Shown one piece after another: positions 34,575 through 42,361 of a DNA stretch of 64,000 nt. Location: NCBI GenBank assembly GCA_963682085.1, contig OY821614.1, positions 1,911,096 through 1,975,095 of the forward strand. The letters run 5' to 3'. Origin of the DNA: Thiodubiliella sp900128405 (lineage in GTDB: Bacteria > Pseudomonadota > Gammaproteobacteria > PS1 > Pseudothioglobaceae). The translations under genes and the position numbers were made by a program. The notes under the pieces were generated by a model. That model worked only from the letters and a program-made list of their open reading frames with translations. It did not search any database and was not told the DNA's origin. Position 1 is the first letter of the stretch, and every line of letters starts with the position of its first letter.

Positions 34575-35887
34575 TGAAAAAATACGCTTTGTTAATACTT
34601 TTTTTTATATCAAGTCAAACTTTTTCGCTAATTATAAAAAGTGATATATTGGCAGTTCTTTATACCAATATAAATGTATTAATTGCTAAAAACTCTATGG
34701 CTGAGTATAAATTGTTAATACAAGAAGTATATGAGAAAGAGTGGTATCCATCTATGGAAGCATCTGTGATATCGTTAAGAAAAAAAACGACAGGAAGCTC
34801 AGAGAATTCAATTGATAAATCTATTGAAGGGTTGGATAAATTTCTTATAGTTCCTAGTAGAATAGATAGGGCTAATGAATATGATGACAAAAAGTTAAAT
34901 GTATCTCTTTCATCCAATCTATACAATGGACACAAGTCAAGAAATCGAATTAAAATTCAAAAGCTTTTGTTTGAAAAAGAAACATTTAATTTTAAAAAAA
35001 CCATACACAATTTATATATTGAAGCATTAGAAAATAATATTAAGCTATGCAATGAGATTAGAAAAGAAGGCGTGATGGCTGAATACCAAAAGAGGTTGAC
35101 AAGGCATATTGATAGTATTGGTAAATTTACAAATAATAAAATTAGTAAAATGCTACTTAATGAGGATTTAAGCAAGTTAAAAATAAATTTGAGGAACAGC
35201 ATAGCTAAAAAAAATGATATACAATCTTGGTTTAAACTATCCTTTGAATCTAGCTACCCAGTTAATTGCGACTCTTCGATGGTGGAAACTGTTGACTATC
35301 AAAATATTAAAAATGAACTTGATTCCAACACATACAGAGAATTAATAAGAGTATCTAGCACGCGTTTTAAAAATAATAAAGATGTGAGAATTTCTCATTT
35401 AAGTCGCCAAATATCAAAGTTGAAATTTAAAATTAAAGACAGTGAATCTCTTCCAAAATTAAATTTTGTATTTAGCTATGACAAGATATTTACTAGTGCC
35501 GATGATTTAAAAGAAGATACTTATGCTGTTGGCTTACAATTGAAAATCCCTCTATACAAACCAGGACAGTCATCAGCAAACAGAATTGCATATAACCGCA
35601 TAAAGCAATCAGAATACAATTTAAAAAAAGTTAATTTAAGCGTTAGAAATAATTGGTCAAAACTTATTGATAGTTATAAAGGTAATGTTAACTTATTAGA
35701 AAATATCAACAGTCAACATAGCAGGCTGGAATTAGAAATAAGTCGTAATAATATTGTAAAAAAAGAACCCATTAAAAATAGTAGTTTTAAATATAAGGTT
35801 GAGTTATTAAAATTAGAGAAAAAATATTTACATCAGCAGATGGAATTAATAATATTAAAGATTGCAAATCTTACTGGTTTATATTAG
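34574..35887 (+). CDS. TolC-type outer-membrane efflux protein
   Basis: A 437-residue protein with a signal peptide (MKKYALLILFFISSQTFS) and long alpha-helical coiled-coil segments in two halves, with beta-like stretches such as ADDLKEDTYAVGLQLKIPLY in the middle of the second half, typical of TolC/OEP proteins. It completes a tripartite exporter with the adaptor and ABC transporter. The start codon overlaps the stop of the acyltransferase gene (TAATG). It is shorter and more divergent than E. coli TolC. Confidence 0.82.
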   Translation: MKKYALLILFFISSQTFSLIIKSDILAVLYTNINVLIAKNSMAEYKLLIQEVYEKEWYPSMEASVISLRKKTTGSSENSIDKSIEGLDKFLIVPSRIDRANEYDDKKLNVSLSSNLYNGHKSRNRIKIQKLLFEKETFNFKKTIHNLYIEALENNIKLCNEIRKEGVMAEYQKRLTRHIDSIGKFTNNKISKMLLNEDLSKLKINLRNSIAKKNDIQSWFKLSFESSYPVNCDSSMVETVDYQNIKNELDSNTYRELIRVSSTRFKNNKDVRISHLSRQISKLKFKIKDSESLPKLNFVFSYDKIFTSADDLKEDTYAVGLQLKIPLYKPGQSSANRIAYNRIKQSEYNLKKVNLSVRNNWSKLIDSYKGNVNLLENINSQHSRLELEISRNNIVKKEPIKNSSFKYKVELLKLEKKYLHQQMELIILKIANLTGLY

Positions 35888-35937
35888 AGTGTAAATTAAA
35901 TTGTGTATTTAGTTCCCGACAATATACATCACCAGTA

Positions 35938-36433
35938 AATTCGCATCATAAGTGCACAACTAAGTTTAACGAGCAGCCATGTATTTTGCTTGGCCTTTAG
36001 GACAAGTAAAAAGTAAAATATACGACAGCCTTTGAATAAAAATCTGAGGTTAGTCAATCTATAATGATTGATTTTCTTAAACGGAGTTGAATACTATGTA
36101 CAAGCACTTAATCTCTGAAAAGAGACATTAAACTAAAACTAAATTTGTCAAATTAAGTCATGACTGCAAGAGGATTATTGACAATTGCTTGAAACTCGAC
36201 TGGTTACCTGAACAAGTCTGTGGCTGGCTTAATGCCAACAGTCTTTTAAGACAATACTTCCTCAAATCAATGAGACTAATCAATATGGCAATAAATGATG
36301 TTAAAATTGCTATTGATAAACGCAACTCTAGACTTGGAAAATGTTTAGGATTTAAAACACCTTATCAGGTGTTTTTAGAAAGGATGGGTGTTGATGCCCG
36401 TCAATTGGAAGTTGTGCACTTATGAGTCGAATT
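35938..36433 (+). mobile_element. IS30-family remnant
   Basis: Inverted ends CATCATAAGTGCACAACT (35943-35960) and AGTTGTGCACTTATGAGTCG (36410-36429) bracket scattered transposase pieces: MYKHLISEKRH near 36096, RIIDNCLKLDWLPEQVCGWL at about 36171-36230, and NSLLRQYFLKSMRLINMA to RLGKCLGFKTPYQVFLE at about 36237-36379. NSLLRQYFPK and KCLGFKTP are hallmarks of IS30 transposases. Internal deletions and stops make it inactive. Confidence 0.8.
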
Positions 36434-36455
36434 CATCATATTTTTTAAAGGTTTT

Positions 36456-36745
36456 CTATAAACTTGTTATAAGAGAACTAACATCACGACTGGCGTTAAA
36501 AACAAATAATATTTCTACAATTTGTTTGTCGTCTAAAACACGATAATAACTATTGTAATGATCGTATGACCAAATTCTGATTTCATCAATTAAATCTAAT
36601 TCCTCTACAATTTTTCCTGAATAAGGGAAAATAGAAAGTGTTTTGTTTAGTGAGGTTGTCATTTCATCAACAAAAGTTATTGCTCTAGTGGGGTTATCCA
36701 GTGCAATATATTCACCAATAACTAGTAAACCCTAGCGGATGGCAT
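36456..36745 (-). pseudogene. ParE/RelE-type toxin, damaged 5' end
   Basis: The intact 68-codon part reads SIFPYSGKIVEELDLIDEIR and YYRVLDDKQIVEILFVF, typical of the ParE/RelE fold. In the same frame upstream LLVIGEYIALDNPTRAITF is clear, but an in-frame stop and a short deletion separate it from MPSARVY at 36745. The gene lies 20 bases after the Phd/YefM-type antitoxin gene, so this is a toxin-antitoxin pair whose toxin has probably died. The stop region (CTTATAACAAG) resembles the start of an attC site. Confidence 0.7.
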
Positions 36746-36765
36746 AATTATTATTTGATAACGCT

Positions 36766-37062
36766 TCATTTACTGTTGTTAGATTTTATTCTTGCTTGTA
36801 ATTCTGTTTTTAAATCGGCTATATAACCGTCTGTTAATTCTTGTCCTCTACCTGCCTTAGCATCAGCCAAACCAGTTTTAACACCTGCTTTAATTGTTTC
36901 TCTCATAGAGTCTGCCAGCTCAAATATGGCAGGTAAATTTTCCATGGAAAGCATCACCCCAACAGGGCGATTCCTTCTAGTAACCATGACAGGCTCACGC
37001 TGAGCGGAGTCTAAAAAAGCACCAAATGAGTTTTGTGCTTCTTTTGAGGTAATTGTTCTCAT
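36766..37062 (-). CDS. Phd/YefM family antitoxin
   Basis: A 98-residue protein. MRTITSKEAQNSFGAFLDSA and EPVMVTRRNRPVGVMLSMEN are the DNA-binding domain of Phd/YefM antitoxins; the C-terminal helix region (GRGQELTDGYIADLKTELQA) would wrap the toxin. I use the second ATG (37062) because it has the better spacing to GGAG; an ATG two codons earlier is possible. It probably represses its own promoter. Confidence 0.85.
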   Translation of the reverse strand: MRTITSKEAQNSFGAFLDSAQREPVMVTRRNRPVGVMLSMENLPAIFELADSMRETIKAGVKTGLADAKAGRGQELTDGYIADLKTELQARIKSNNSK

Positions 37063-37340
37063 GCTCATAACTCCATCGATTAATGATAATGTAGTTATTA
37101 TAGCTACTTCAGGGATAAGTCAAAACTTTTTTGTAGAATTTACTTGTGCTGAAGATAGAGAAATAACTAAAAATACCAATTAAATCGATAGTCTTAAAAT
37201 AACAAAAACCCCAATAAAAAGACCCCTGCATACCCCCTAAAAACAAACTCTAAAATTAAAAAAATCTATTTTTTTCTAAGCAAATAATATAAGATTTTTA
37301 GGGTTAATTTAGGATTTTTTTTTTGGTTTAATGCAGGTCT

Positions 37341-37414
37341 TTTCCTTTAAAAATATAATGGCGTGGTGGCAACCTACCTAGTAACTTGTTTAAAGTTTAT
37401 TCTATTTCAAATGT
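37341..37414. repeat. 74-bp dispersed repeat, copy 2
   Basis: Near-identical to 27070-27143 but without the IS3 remnant attached. It lies between an attC-like site and the antitoxin gene. The remaining gap 37069-37340 holds no visible gene; an inverted pair AGACCCCTGCA (37220-37230) and TGCAGGTCTT is present. Confidence 0.8.
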
Positions 37415-37423
37415 TCTAGGTCG

Positions 37424-37508
37424 GTCTAACGACCAGCTCACTGGAAAAATAAAGCATAATGAGAAACGAATGTAACTTTATTTTTCTGCATGTAGCATCT
37501 TGTTATAC
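37424..37508 (-). other. attC-like site 5 (after hsdR fragment)
   Basis: Read on the minus strand it starts GTATAAC (R''), overlapping the stop codon of the hsdR fragment, and ends GTTAGAC (R', matching GTTRRRY). Between them GAAAAATAAAG pairs with CTTTATTTTTC. The total length of 85 bases is within the attC range. The outer arm pairing is imperfect, so this is the least secure of the sites. Confidence 0.5.
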
Positions 37509-38360
37509 ATTTTTCTCTCTATTTTTCTTGAAGTTTTCCGCTTGTTCAAAAATATCTTTGTAAACTTCATCTCTTTCTACTGGTGGGTAACCATGTTTAT
37601 CCAACAATAAAATTAGCCCAACTTTTAGAGATGATTTAATGTCTTCTCGTTTGCTCCAGTCAGGAAATTTAGCTTGGGAATCCACCAAATCACTTACCGC
37701 TTTCGCTAATGAAATAAGCTTGTCTTCTGGGTATTTGAAATCATATTTAACACACAACTCTTTTAAAATATCGTAAAAGGCTTTTTCTTCAAAATCAATT
37801 CCCAATTCAACGCCTGCAGTAAATTCTCTTTGGACTTCCCAGATTAAATTGGTTAAATGCTCCGCCATTTCTTCATAGACTTCACTACGCAAAACATCAT
37901 CTTCTTTTCTTTCATTGTAGCGTTCAACTAAGGACAGCATTTTTTTAGAAAAATCAATGCCTTTTACTTTATTGACTTTCTTAATTTCTCCAATAGCTTT
38001 CGCTAAGAGTTGTTGAAGCAACTTTATTTTTGTATTTGGCAATTTTATCTTGGCAATTTTCGCCAAATAATCTTCATTAAAAAGGTCTTGTTCGGTTTCT
38101 GCCTCATCTCCAAGTTTAAGAATTTCCTGCACACCATCACTTTCCAAGGCATTTTTTATCATTTCTCGAACTTTAGCGTTCATTTGTGCCGTGTCAGGTG
38201 CATTACCTTTTGTGAGTTTAAAAACAATTGAGCGAACAGCTAAGTAGAAATGTGTGAAATCTCTTTCATCTTTGTTGTATTCGGCTAATGCAAGATTCAT
38301 TGCTTTTTTAATGCCAATATAATCAACAACTAATCCTTTGTGCTCCTCGTTCCCACGCAC
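37503..38360 (-). pseudogene. 3' fragment of type I restriction endonuclease hsdR
   Basis: A 285-codon open frame that matches only the C-terminal part of HsdR: it begins inside the helicase end (KGLVVDYIGIKKAMNLAL) and continues through the helical C-terminal domain (EHLTNLIWEVQREF, GIDFEEKAFYDILKELC). A complete HsdR has about 1000 residues with nuclease and DEAD motifs, all missing here, and no hsdM or hsdS is adjacent. A palindrome lies at its truncated end. The fragment ends in an attC-like site. Confidence 0.8.
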
Positions 38361-38374
38361 AGTGTGGGAACGAG
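38346..38374. repeat. REP-type palindrome
   Basis: CTCGTTCCCAC and GTGGGAACGAG form an 11-bp perfect stem with a 7-base loop. A related palindrome TTTTCACGC/GCGTGAGAA is at about 40823-40843, and a degenerate one (CATTCCCACGC) near 40968. It marks the point where hsdR is truncated. Confidence 0.7.
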
Positions 38375-38391
38375 AGTAAATATCTTATTCC

Positions 38392-39189
38392 TCACTCAAT
38401 ATAGTAATTTCCATAAACAATTGGCTTTAATTCTGAATTAAATTGATAAAAAGTTACTTGATAATTACCTGTATTCCAATTTTCATTAGGGGTAAAACTT
38501 ACCCAATTTTGTCTAGTAATTGGGTTGATATTTTTCTTTTTAAATAACAAAACCTGACCACTATCAATATGCATCCATTTGATGAAAGTATTGCTTAACA
38601 TATCACTATTTTCATCTAATTGTAAGTGTGCATAAATTGTTTGATTGCTATCTGATATTTTAAAATTAATATCTTTATCTTTATCTTTATCTGCATTTAG
38701 TTTTTCTGATAATGAAAAATCAATATTGGAATAAGTCTTTATATCTTGATTATTATCCCCATCTAAAAATGCATGTATTAATTTTTTTGCAAAGGTGTGT
38801 TTGTCATAAATTTGCTGGAAGTCGGTATCATCTCTGGAAATTAGCTTATTGAGGTAATCCTCTAATTGAGGTAGTGCTAGATTATCAATAATTTTATTAA
38901 AAGTTTGCTGATTTGGTAGAAATTCTGGCAAGAATAAATTTTGTTGTTGTAATTGTTGATAGGCTTTGTTTTGTATTTTTGCTAGTGTTTTTGTAGAGGC
39001 TGATTTTGATTGATTATTTGCAATAACTTCCTTTGGCTTATTGATCGTATTTGACTGAATATAAACTATTTTTTTAACAGGTTTTATAATAGTATTGATT
39101 CGCTGATTATTAGATTGACCAATATAATAACCAGCAAAACCAATAATTAGCAATAACAATAAATAGATAATCTTATGCTTGATTATCAC
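38392..39189 (-). CDS. Membrane-anchored hypothetical protein
   Basis: A 265-residue protein with one N-terminal helix (IIYLLLLLIIGFAGYYIG) and a periplasmic remainder. The C-terminal 90 residues (IYAHLQLDE, FIKWMHIDSGQVLLFKKK, WVSFTPNENWNTGNYQVTFY) have the alternating pattern of a small beta domain somewhat like DUF2914, but I do not claim it. A short KDKDKD stretch is encoded by a repeated hexamer-like run (near 38675-38690), a possible slippage site. It follows the lipoprotein-like gene by 6 bases. Confidence 0.55.
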   Translation of the reverse strand: MIIKHKIIYLLLLLIIGFAGYYIGQSNNQRINTIIKPVKKIVYIQSNTINKPKEVIANNQSKSASTKTLAKIQNKAYQQLQQQNLFLPEFLPNQQTFNKIIDNLALPQLEDYLNKLISRDDTDFQQIYDKHTFAKKLIHAFLDGDNNQDIKTYSNIDFSLSEKLNADKDKDKDINFKISDSNQTIYAHLQLDENSDMLSNTFIKWMHIDSGQVLLFKKKNINPITRQNWVSFTPNENWNTGNYQVTFYQFNSELKPIVYGNYYIE

Positions 39190-39195
39190 TATTTT

Positions 39196-39583
39196 TTAGT
39201 TTGAACCACTAAAAACAAAGGTATAGTTTCCACCAGATCCGTCAGCACAACCTTCAGAAGCATTGCCAGCTAGAGCAGATGTCCAAGTCCAATATTGTGT
39301 GCAACCACTTGAATTTTCTATAGTTGATGAGGTTGCAGTATTTGCACCTGTGTTTGTGTAAGTATAAGAAAATATTTCGGTTGCATTATCACGAATGATA
39401 CGAAATCTCTTACCAAGAAGCACTACAGCCACTGTCCCTGAAGACAATGTCATAATTTGATTAACAAATTTAGTTTCAAATGCTTCGGCATTTTTTGGTG
39501 CAAAACCTGATGAAGAGTTACTATTACCTCCACCACAAGCCACTAATAACACTAACAAAGGCTAAAAATATCATTTTTTTCAT
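39196..39583 (-). pseudogene. Lipoprotein-like gene with a frameshift in its signal peptide
   Basis: The long open frame begins with a TTG and encodes LLVLLVACGGG, a good lipobox, then a 100-residue Ser/Thr/Gly-rich mature part ending YWTWTSALAGNASEGC and NYTFVFSGSN. The expected start is the ATG at 39583, giving MKKMIFLA, but it is one base out of frame with the rest: the extra T in GCCTTT at 39557-39559 separates the two. An A7 tract lies immediately after this ATG. A functional lipoprotein would need only one base removed, so this may be a recent mutation, phase variation or a sequencing error. Confidence 0.5.
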
Positions 39584-39590
39584 TTTTTTC

Positions 39591-40119
39591 TCCAATTCTC
39601 TATTAAATAAAAAGACGGAGAGGGTCGATCCATCTAACTATTGTTACAGGGGTATTTCCCATATAACTTCAACTTGTTGATATTGGTCGCTATTATAATG
39701 AAAAAAAGCATTTATTTTTATGTGAATGCGAGCACAAGGGTTGATTTAGGCAAGAGTTTTATGGGGTAGTGTTATACCATTTAGTAAACTGCTGTTATTG
39801 AGGAAAGTGATAGCAATTGTATTAAAGTAATTGACAACTCTATTTAAGAGATTTCGGGTATTAATTAGCTAATTAATTACATAACATTATCCATCAGTGG
39901 CACGGCTTTTTGCGAAAGCAAGAGGCGATGTTTTTTGCTATTCGCTGATTTCATTGATTACTGAATTAACGATACTACTTACCTTACCTTCGTTCCTTTT
40001 TGTTCTGAATCCCTTGCGGTATTCTTGTTCTTCTTTTTTAACATGACCAACTCCCTTATATGGATTGATTAGTGAACAGCTTGGAAGTCCTACTATAGCC
40101 TGTTGTATTTTTTTTTGCA
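39591..40119. other. Gap with a dispersed repeat and one doubtful small frame
   Basis: A stretch at 39653-39732 is repeated imperfectly at 40726-40801. A minus-strand frame from about 40120 to 39938 (containing YKGVGHVKKEEQEYRKGF) has no proper start or ribosome site for its full length; it could be a small cassette gene but I cannot support it. The rest shows nothing. Confidence 0.35.
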
Positions 40120-40175
40120 ATTAACGCTTGAACTCAGCCAACGCATTAGCGGTCGGCTGGAATGGATTGTCAGGA
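40120..40175 (-). other. attC-like site 1
   Basis: Minus strand: CTGACAATCCATTCCAGCC ... GGCTGAGTTCAAGC, ending GTTAATT. It shares the core CATTCCAGCCGACCGCTAA with site 2 and a close variant with site 3, and starts at the stop codon of the cassette gene. The R'' box is weak. Confidence 0.6.
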
Positions 40176-40589
40176 AATTTTCTTTGCTTTTGAAATATCA
40201 AGTTCATATTTACCTTCCCACATTCGTGAAACTTTAATTGCTTTATCAATATCTCCGTAATAAACAATTTCCAGATTTTCATCTTTGTATTGTAGTAACA
40301 TCAAATCATCTACTTTATTTAAAGTTTTTGAATTTATGGCAACAAAACCGCTTTTTTGTGCCGTTGTTTTGACGCTAATTTTTCTATTGTCTTTCGAAAT
40401 TACATCAAACCCATGTTGATTTGCTTCGTGAGAAAGATTACCACCTACATGTAATGCACAATAAAACTCTCCTAACCTCCCTATTAAATGACGAACTTCT
40501 GTGGGTTTGCATCCAAAATCAGATACTTCAAGTTTAACTATATCAGAATATTTTTTGTAAAGAATTTGTATTTGTTCTTGGGTAATCAT
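40170..40589 (-). CDS. Cassette-borne PD-(D/E)xK-like protein
   Basis: A 139-residue protein. GRLGEFYCALHVGG, then HGFDVISKDNRKISVKTTAQ follow the order of the PD-(D/E)xK nuclease fold (acidic Glu, Asp, then VK), as in many small DNA-acting proteins. It is flanked by attC-like sites 2 and 1, so I read it as an integron cassette gene. Function unknown; a DNA endonuclease or a divergent, inactive relative are both possible. Confidence 0.6.
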   Translation of the reverse strand: MITQEQIQILYKKYSDIVKLEVSDFGCKPTEVRHLIGRLGEFYCALHVGGNLSHEANQHGFDVISKDNRKISVKTTAQKSGFVAINSKTLNKVDDLMLLQYKDENLEIVYYGDIDKAIKVSRMWEGKYELDISKAKKIS

Positions 40590-41002
40590 TTTTTTGCCTA
40601 ATTATTATAAGGAAACATTTCCCTAATATGATATATCAAAGTAAAAAACTATGTAAATGATAGCGTACTTGTCTTTATTTGAGATAGAACAGACATTTAC
40701 TTAACATACGATTAAGATGTAAAAATATTTCCCACAACTTCAACTTGTCAATATCGGCGACTATGATAACAGAAAAACATTTATTTATACGCAAATGCGA
40801 GAATAGGCAATTATTCTCCTCGTTTTCACGCTGTGCGTGAGAATATATACCAAACAAATTAACTTTTCATGGGGTAGAGCGTTGGCGATATTCTGGTGCT
40901 AAAAATTATTTGGGAGATGAAGGGAATTTAAGGGTTTTAGATGAGGGATTTTAAGTATGGAAATATGCATTCCCACGCATATGTGGCAATGAGGGGATAG
41001 TT
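40590..41002. other. Non-coding part of the cassette upstream of the PD-(D/E)xK-like gene
   Basis: Contains the second copy of the dispersed repeat (40726-40801) and REP-type palindromes near 40823-40843 and 40968-40993. No gene is visible. Its length is unusual for an integron cassette, where genes normally start close to the upstream attC. Confidence 0.5.
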
Positions 41003-41057
41003 ACCTAATGCTTGAATTCAGCCCGATGCGTTAGCGGTCGGCTGGAATGATTTACTA
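41003..41057 (-). other. attC-like site 2
   Basis: Minus strand: TAGTAAA, CATTCCAGCCGACCGCTAAC, GGGCTGAATTCAAG, CATTAGGT. It overlaps the stop codon of the HNH gene. Nearly identical in its centre to site 1. Confidence 0.65.
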
Positions 41058-41765
41058 TGTATTTAATTTATTTTTAATATCATTAATACTAAAGGCTGGC
41101 GTCTTAGAATGTAGCATAGCATGACAATTTGGGCACACTGGCTTCAAGTCTTCAATTGGGCTTATTTTATATTCTTTATCTATTTCTGATAGGGGTTTTA
41201 TATGATGAACATGAATAAAATTCTTTCCAATTTCTCCATATTTTTTTTCAAAATCAAATTCACAAATAATGCATTTATAACCAAAGTTTTCAATACAAAC
41301 TTGTCTTGCTTTTTCGTTCCTCTCATAAATATTAACAAAAACTTGTTTTTTTGCCCCTTCATAATAATTTGTGCCCTCAATTTCATCAGGAAAAATTGAG
41401 GATATATTTGTAGGCTTGTCAACTATTTTTAAGTATTCATCTTGAATAAATTTCTCTACAGGTTTCCAAAGTTTAATATCTTCTTTATTAGTATTGTCAA
41501 ATATTTTTCCGTTACTTGTTTTGCCAAAATGTGTCATTTGACTATAGTTGCTGTGAAACGATTTCATATCAGAGCATTTTTTCTTTAAAGTATCAAAAGA
41601 AACAAACCTGTTCTTGGATTTTAAATCTAAAAATTTTAATAAAATTCTGCTATTAATTTGGTGTTGTTTGTCTTTTTTAAACCATTTAGGTACTTTGCGT
41701 TGAACCTTTTTAATTTCTTCTTCTTCTTCTTCTTCTTTTGTCATAATATACTTTTGATTTTTCAT
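41055..41765 (-). CDS. HNH endonuclease family protein (integron cassette)
   Basis: A 236-residue protein with a C-terminal HNH domain: CIICEFDF (first Cys pair), FIHVHHIKPLSEID (catalytic His region) and LKPVCPNCHAMLH (second Cys pair and last His). The N-terminal 130 residues are basic and charged, starting after a Glu run, and unfamiliar. It lies between attC sites 3 and 2. Such HNH proteins are often restriction- or defence-related, but no methyltransferase partner is present. Confidence 0.82.
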   Translation of the reverse strand: MKNQKYIMTKEEEEEEEIKKVQRKVPKWFKKDKQHQINSRILLKFLDLKSKNRFVSFDTLKKKCSDMKSFHSNYSQMTHFGKTSNGKIFDNTNKEDIKLWKPVEKFIQDEYLKIVDKPTNISSIFPDEIEGTNYYEGAKKQVFVNIYERNEKARQVCIENFGYKCIICEFDFEKKYGEIGKNFIHVHHIKPLSEIDKEYKISPIEDLKPVCPNCHAMLHSKTPAFSINDIKNKLNT

Positions 41766-41819
41766 CTAACATATGAGTTCAGCTTAATGCGTTAGGTTGA
41801 CTGGAATGATTTGTTAAAT
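41764..41819 (-). other. attC-like site 3 (best match)
   Basis: Minus strand: ATTTAAC (R'', RYYYAAC), AAATCATTCCAG (L''), CTGAACTCATAT (L'), GTTAGAT (R', GTTRRRY). All four boxes are in order, total 56 bases, with CTAACGCATTAAG in the loop region. Confidence 0.75.
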
Positions 41820-41861
41820 ATTTTTCTAAAATAAATCATCCTAATTCTGATTATAGTCTAA

Positions 41862-42212
41862 TTATTGTTGATTTAAAGAAGTAATATAGAACACCATCCA
41901 AATAAAAGAAATAACTTTAGCCTTGGTGGTATGACCTTTTCTTAGCGTAAACCATGCAAAGATAAAAGGTAAAAAAATAATACCTATACTCAAAAGAAAG
42001 CCGACAGACTTTTCTTTTTCATTAAATACAAGTGGCTTATCTGTTACAACATTTACACTTACATTTTGGTTGTTATTAGAGCTTTTAGCTTCTTCAGCAA
42101 CTCTTAAAACAATATCAAGGATCTCGCCACAGTGTTTACATTTTTTTGCTTTAACATTTATATTTTCTGCACAAAACGGACATTCCTTTTGTTTGATTTC
42201 ATCTTTTTGCAT
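41862..42212 (-). CDS. Zinc-ribbon membrane protein (integron cassette)
   Basis: A 116-residue protein. I chose the ATG at 42212 because it has an AGGAG ribosome site and yields MQKDEIKQKECPFCAENI; the frame upstream runs through attC site 4. The zinc ribbon CPFCAENINVKAKKCKHCG is followed by a linker and two membrane helices (VGFLLSIGIIFLPFIFAWFT and AKVISFIWMVFYIT). Function unknown; similar small proteins occur in superintegrons. Confidence 0.7.
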   Translation of the reverse strand: MQKDEIKQKECPFCAENINVKAKKCKHCGEILDIVLRVAEEAKSSNNNQNVSVNVVTDKPLVFNEKEKSVGFLLSIGIIFLPFIFAWFTLRKGHTTKAKVISFIWMVFYITSLNQQ

Positions 42213-42244
42213 TTTTCTCCTTAAATATGAATTTAAATTTTGAT

Positions 42245-42361
42245 ACCTAACGCCAAATTCAGTGGCCGCCGACAGGTGTTCGAAAATATAGACTTTCGAT
42301 ATAAAATGACTTTTTAAAAAAAACTGTACCACCTGCGGTCGACTAGAACTTTTTGTTATAT
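42245..42361 (-). other. attC-like site 4 (long, 117 bases)
   Basis: Minus strand: ATATAAC at the 5' end, overlapping the stop codon of the upstream gene, and GTTAGGT at the 3' end. GTCGACCGCAGGTGG pairs with CACCTGTCGGCGGC to form the main stem, with a long terminal part containing a second small hairpin (CGAAAGTC...). Confidence 0.7.

Noticed and set aside
37069..37423. CRISPR-like repetition in the accessory region
   Set aside because: Repeats here are dispersed pairs without regular spacers; no cas genes are present anywhere in the window.
39938..40120. 60-codon minus-strand frame as a cassette gene
   Set aside because: It needs a TTG start without a ribosome site, and its first codons lie at the attC end; a shorter ATG frame inside uses a different reading frame. 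Evidence is too weak to call a gene.
40675..40857. 60-codon minus-strand frame
   Set aside because: It overlaps the dispersed repeat and the palindrome and has no family resemblance.
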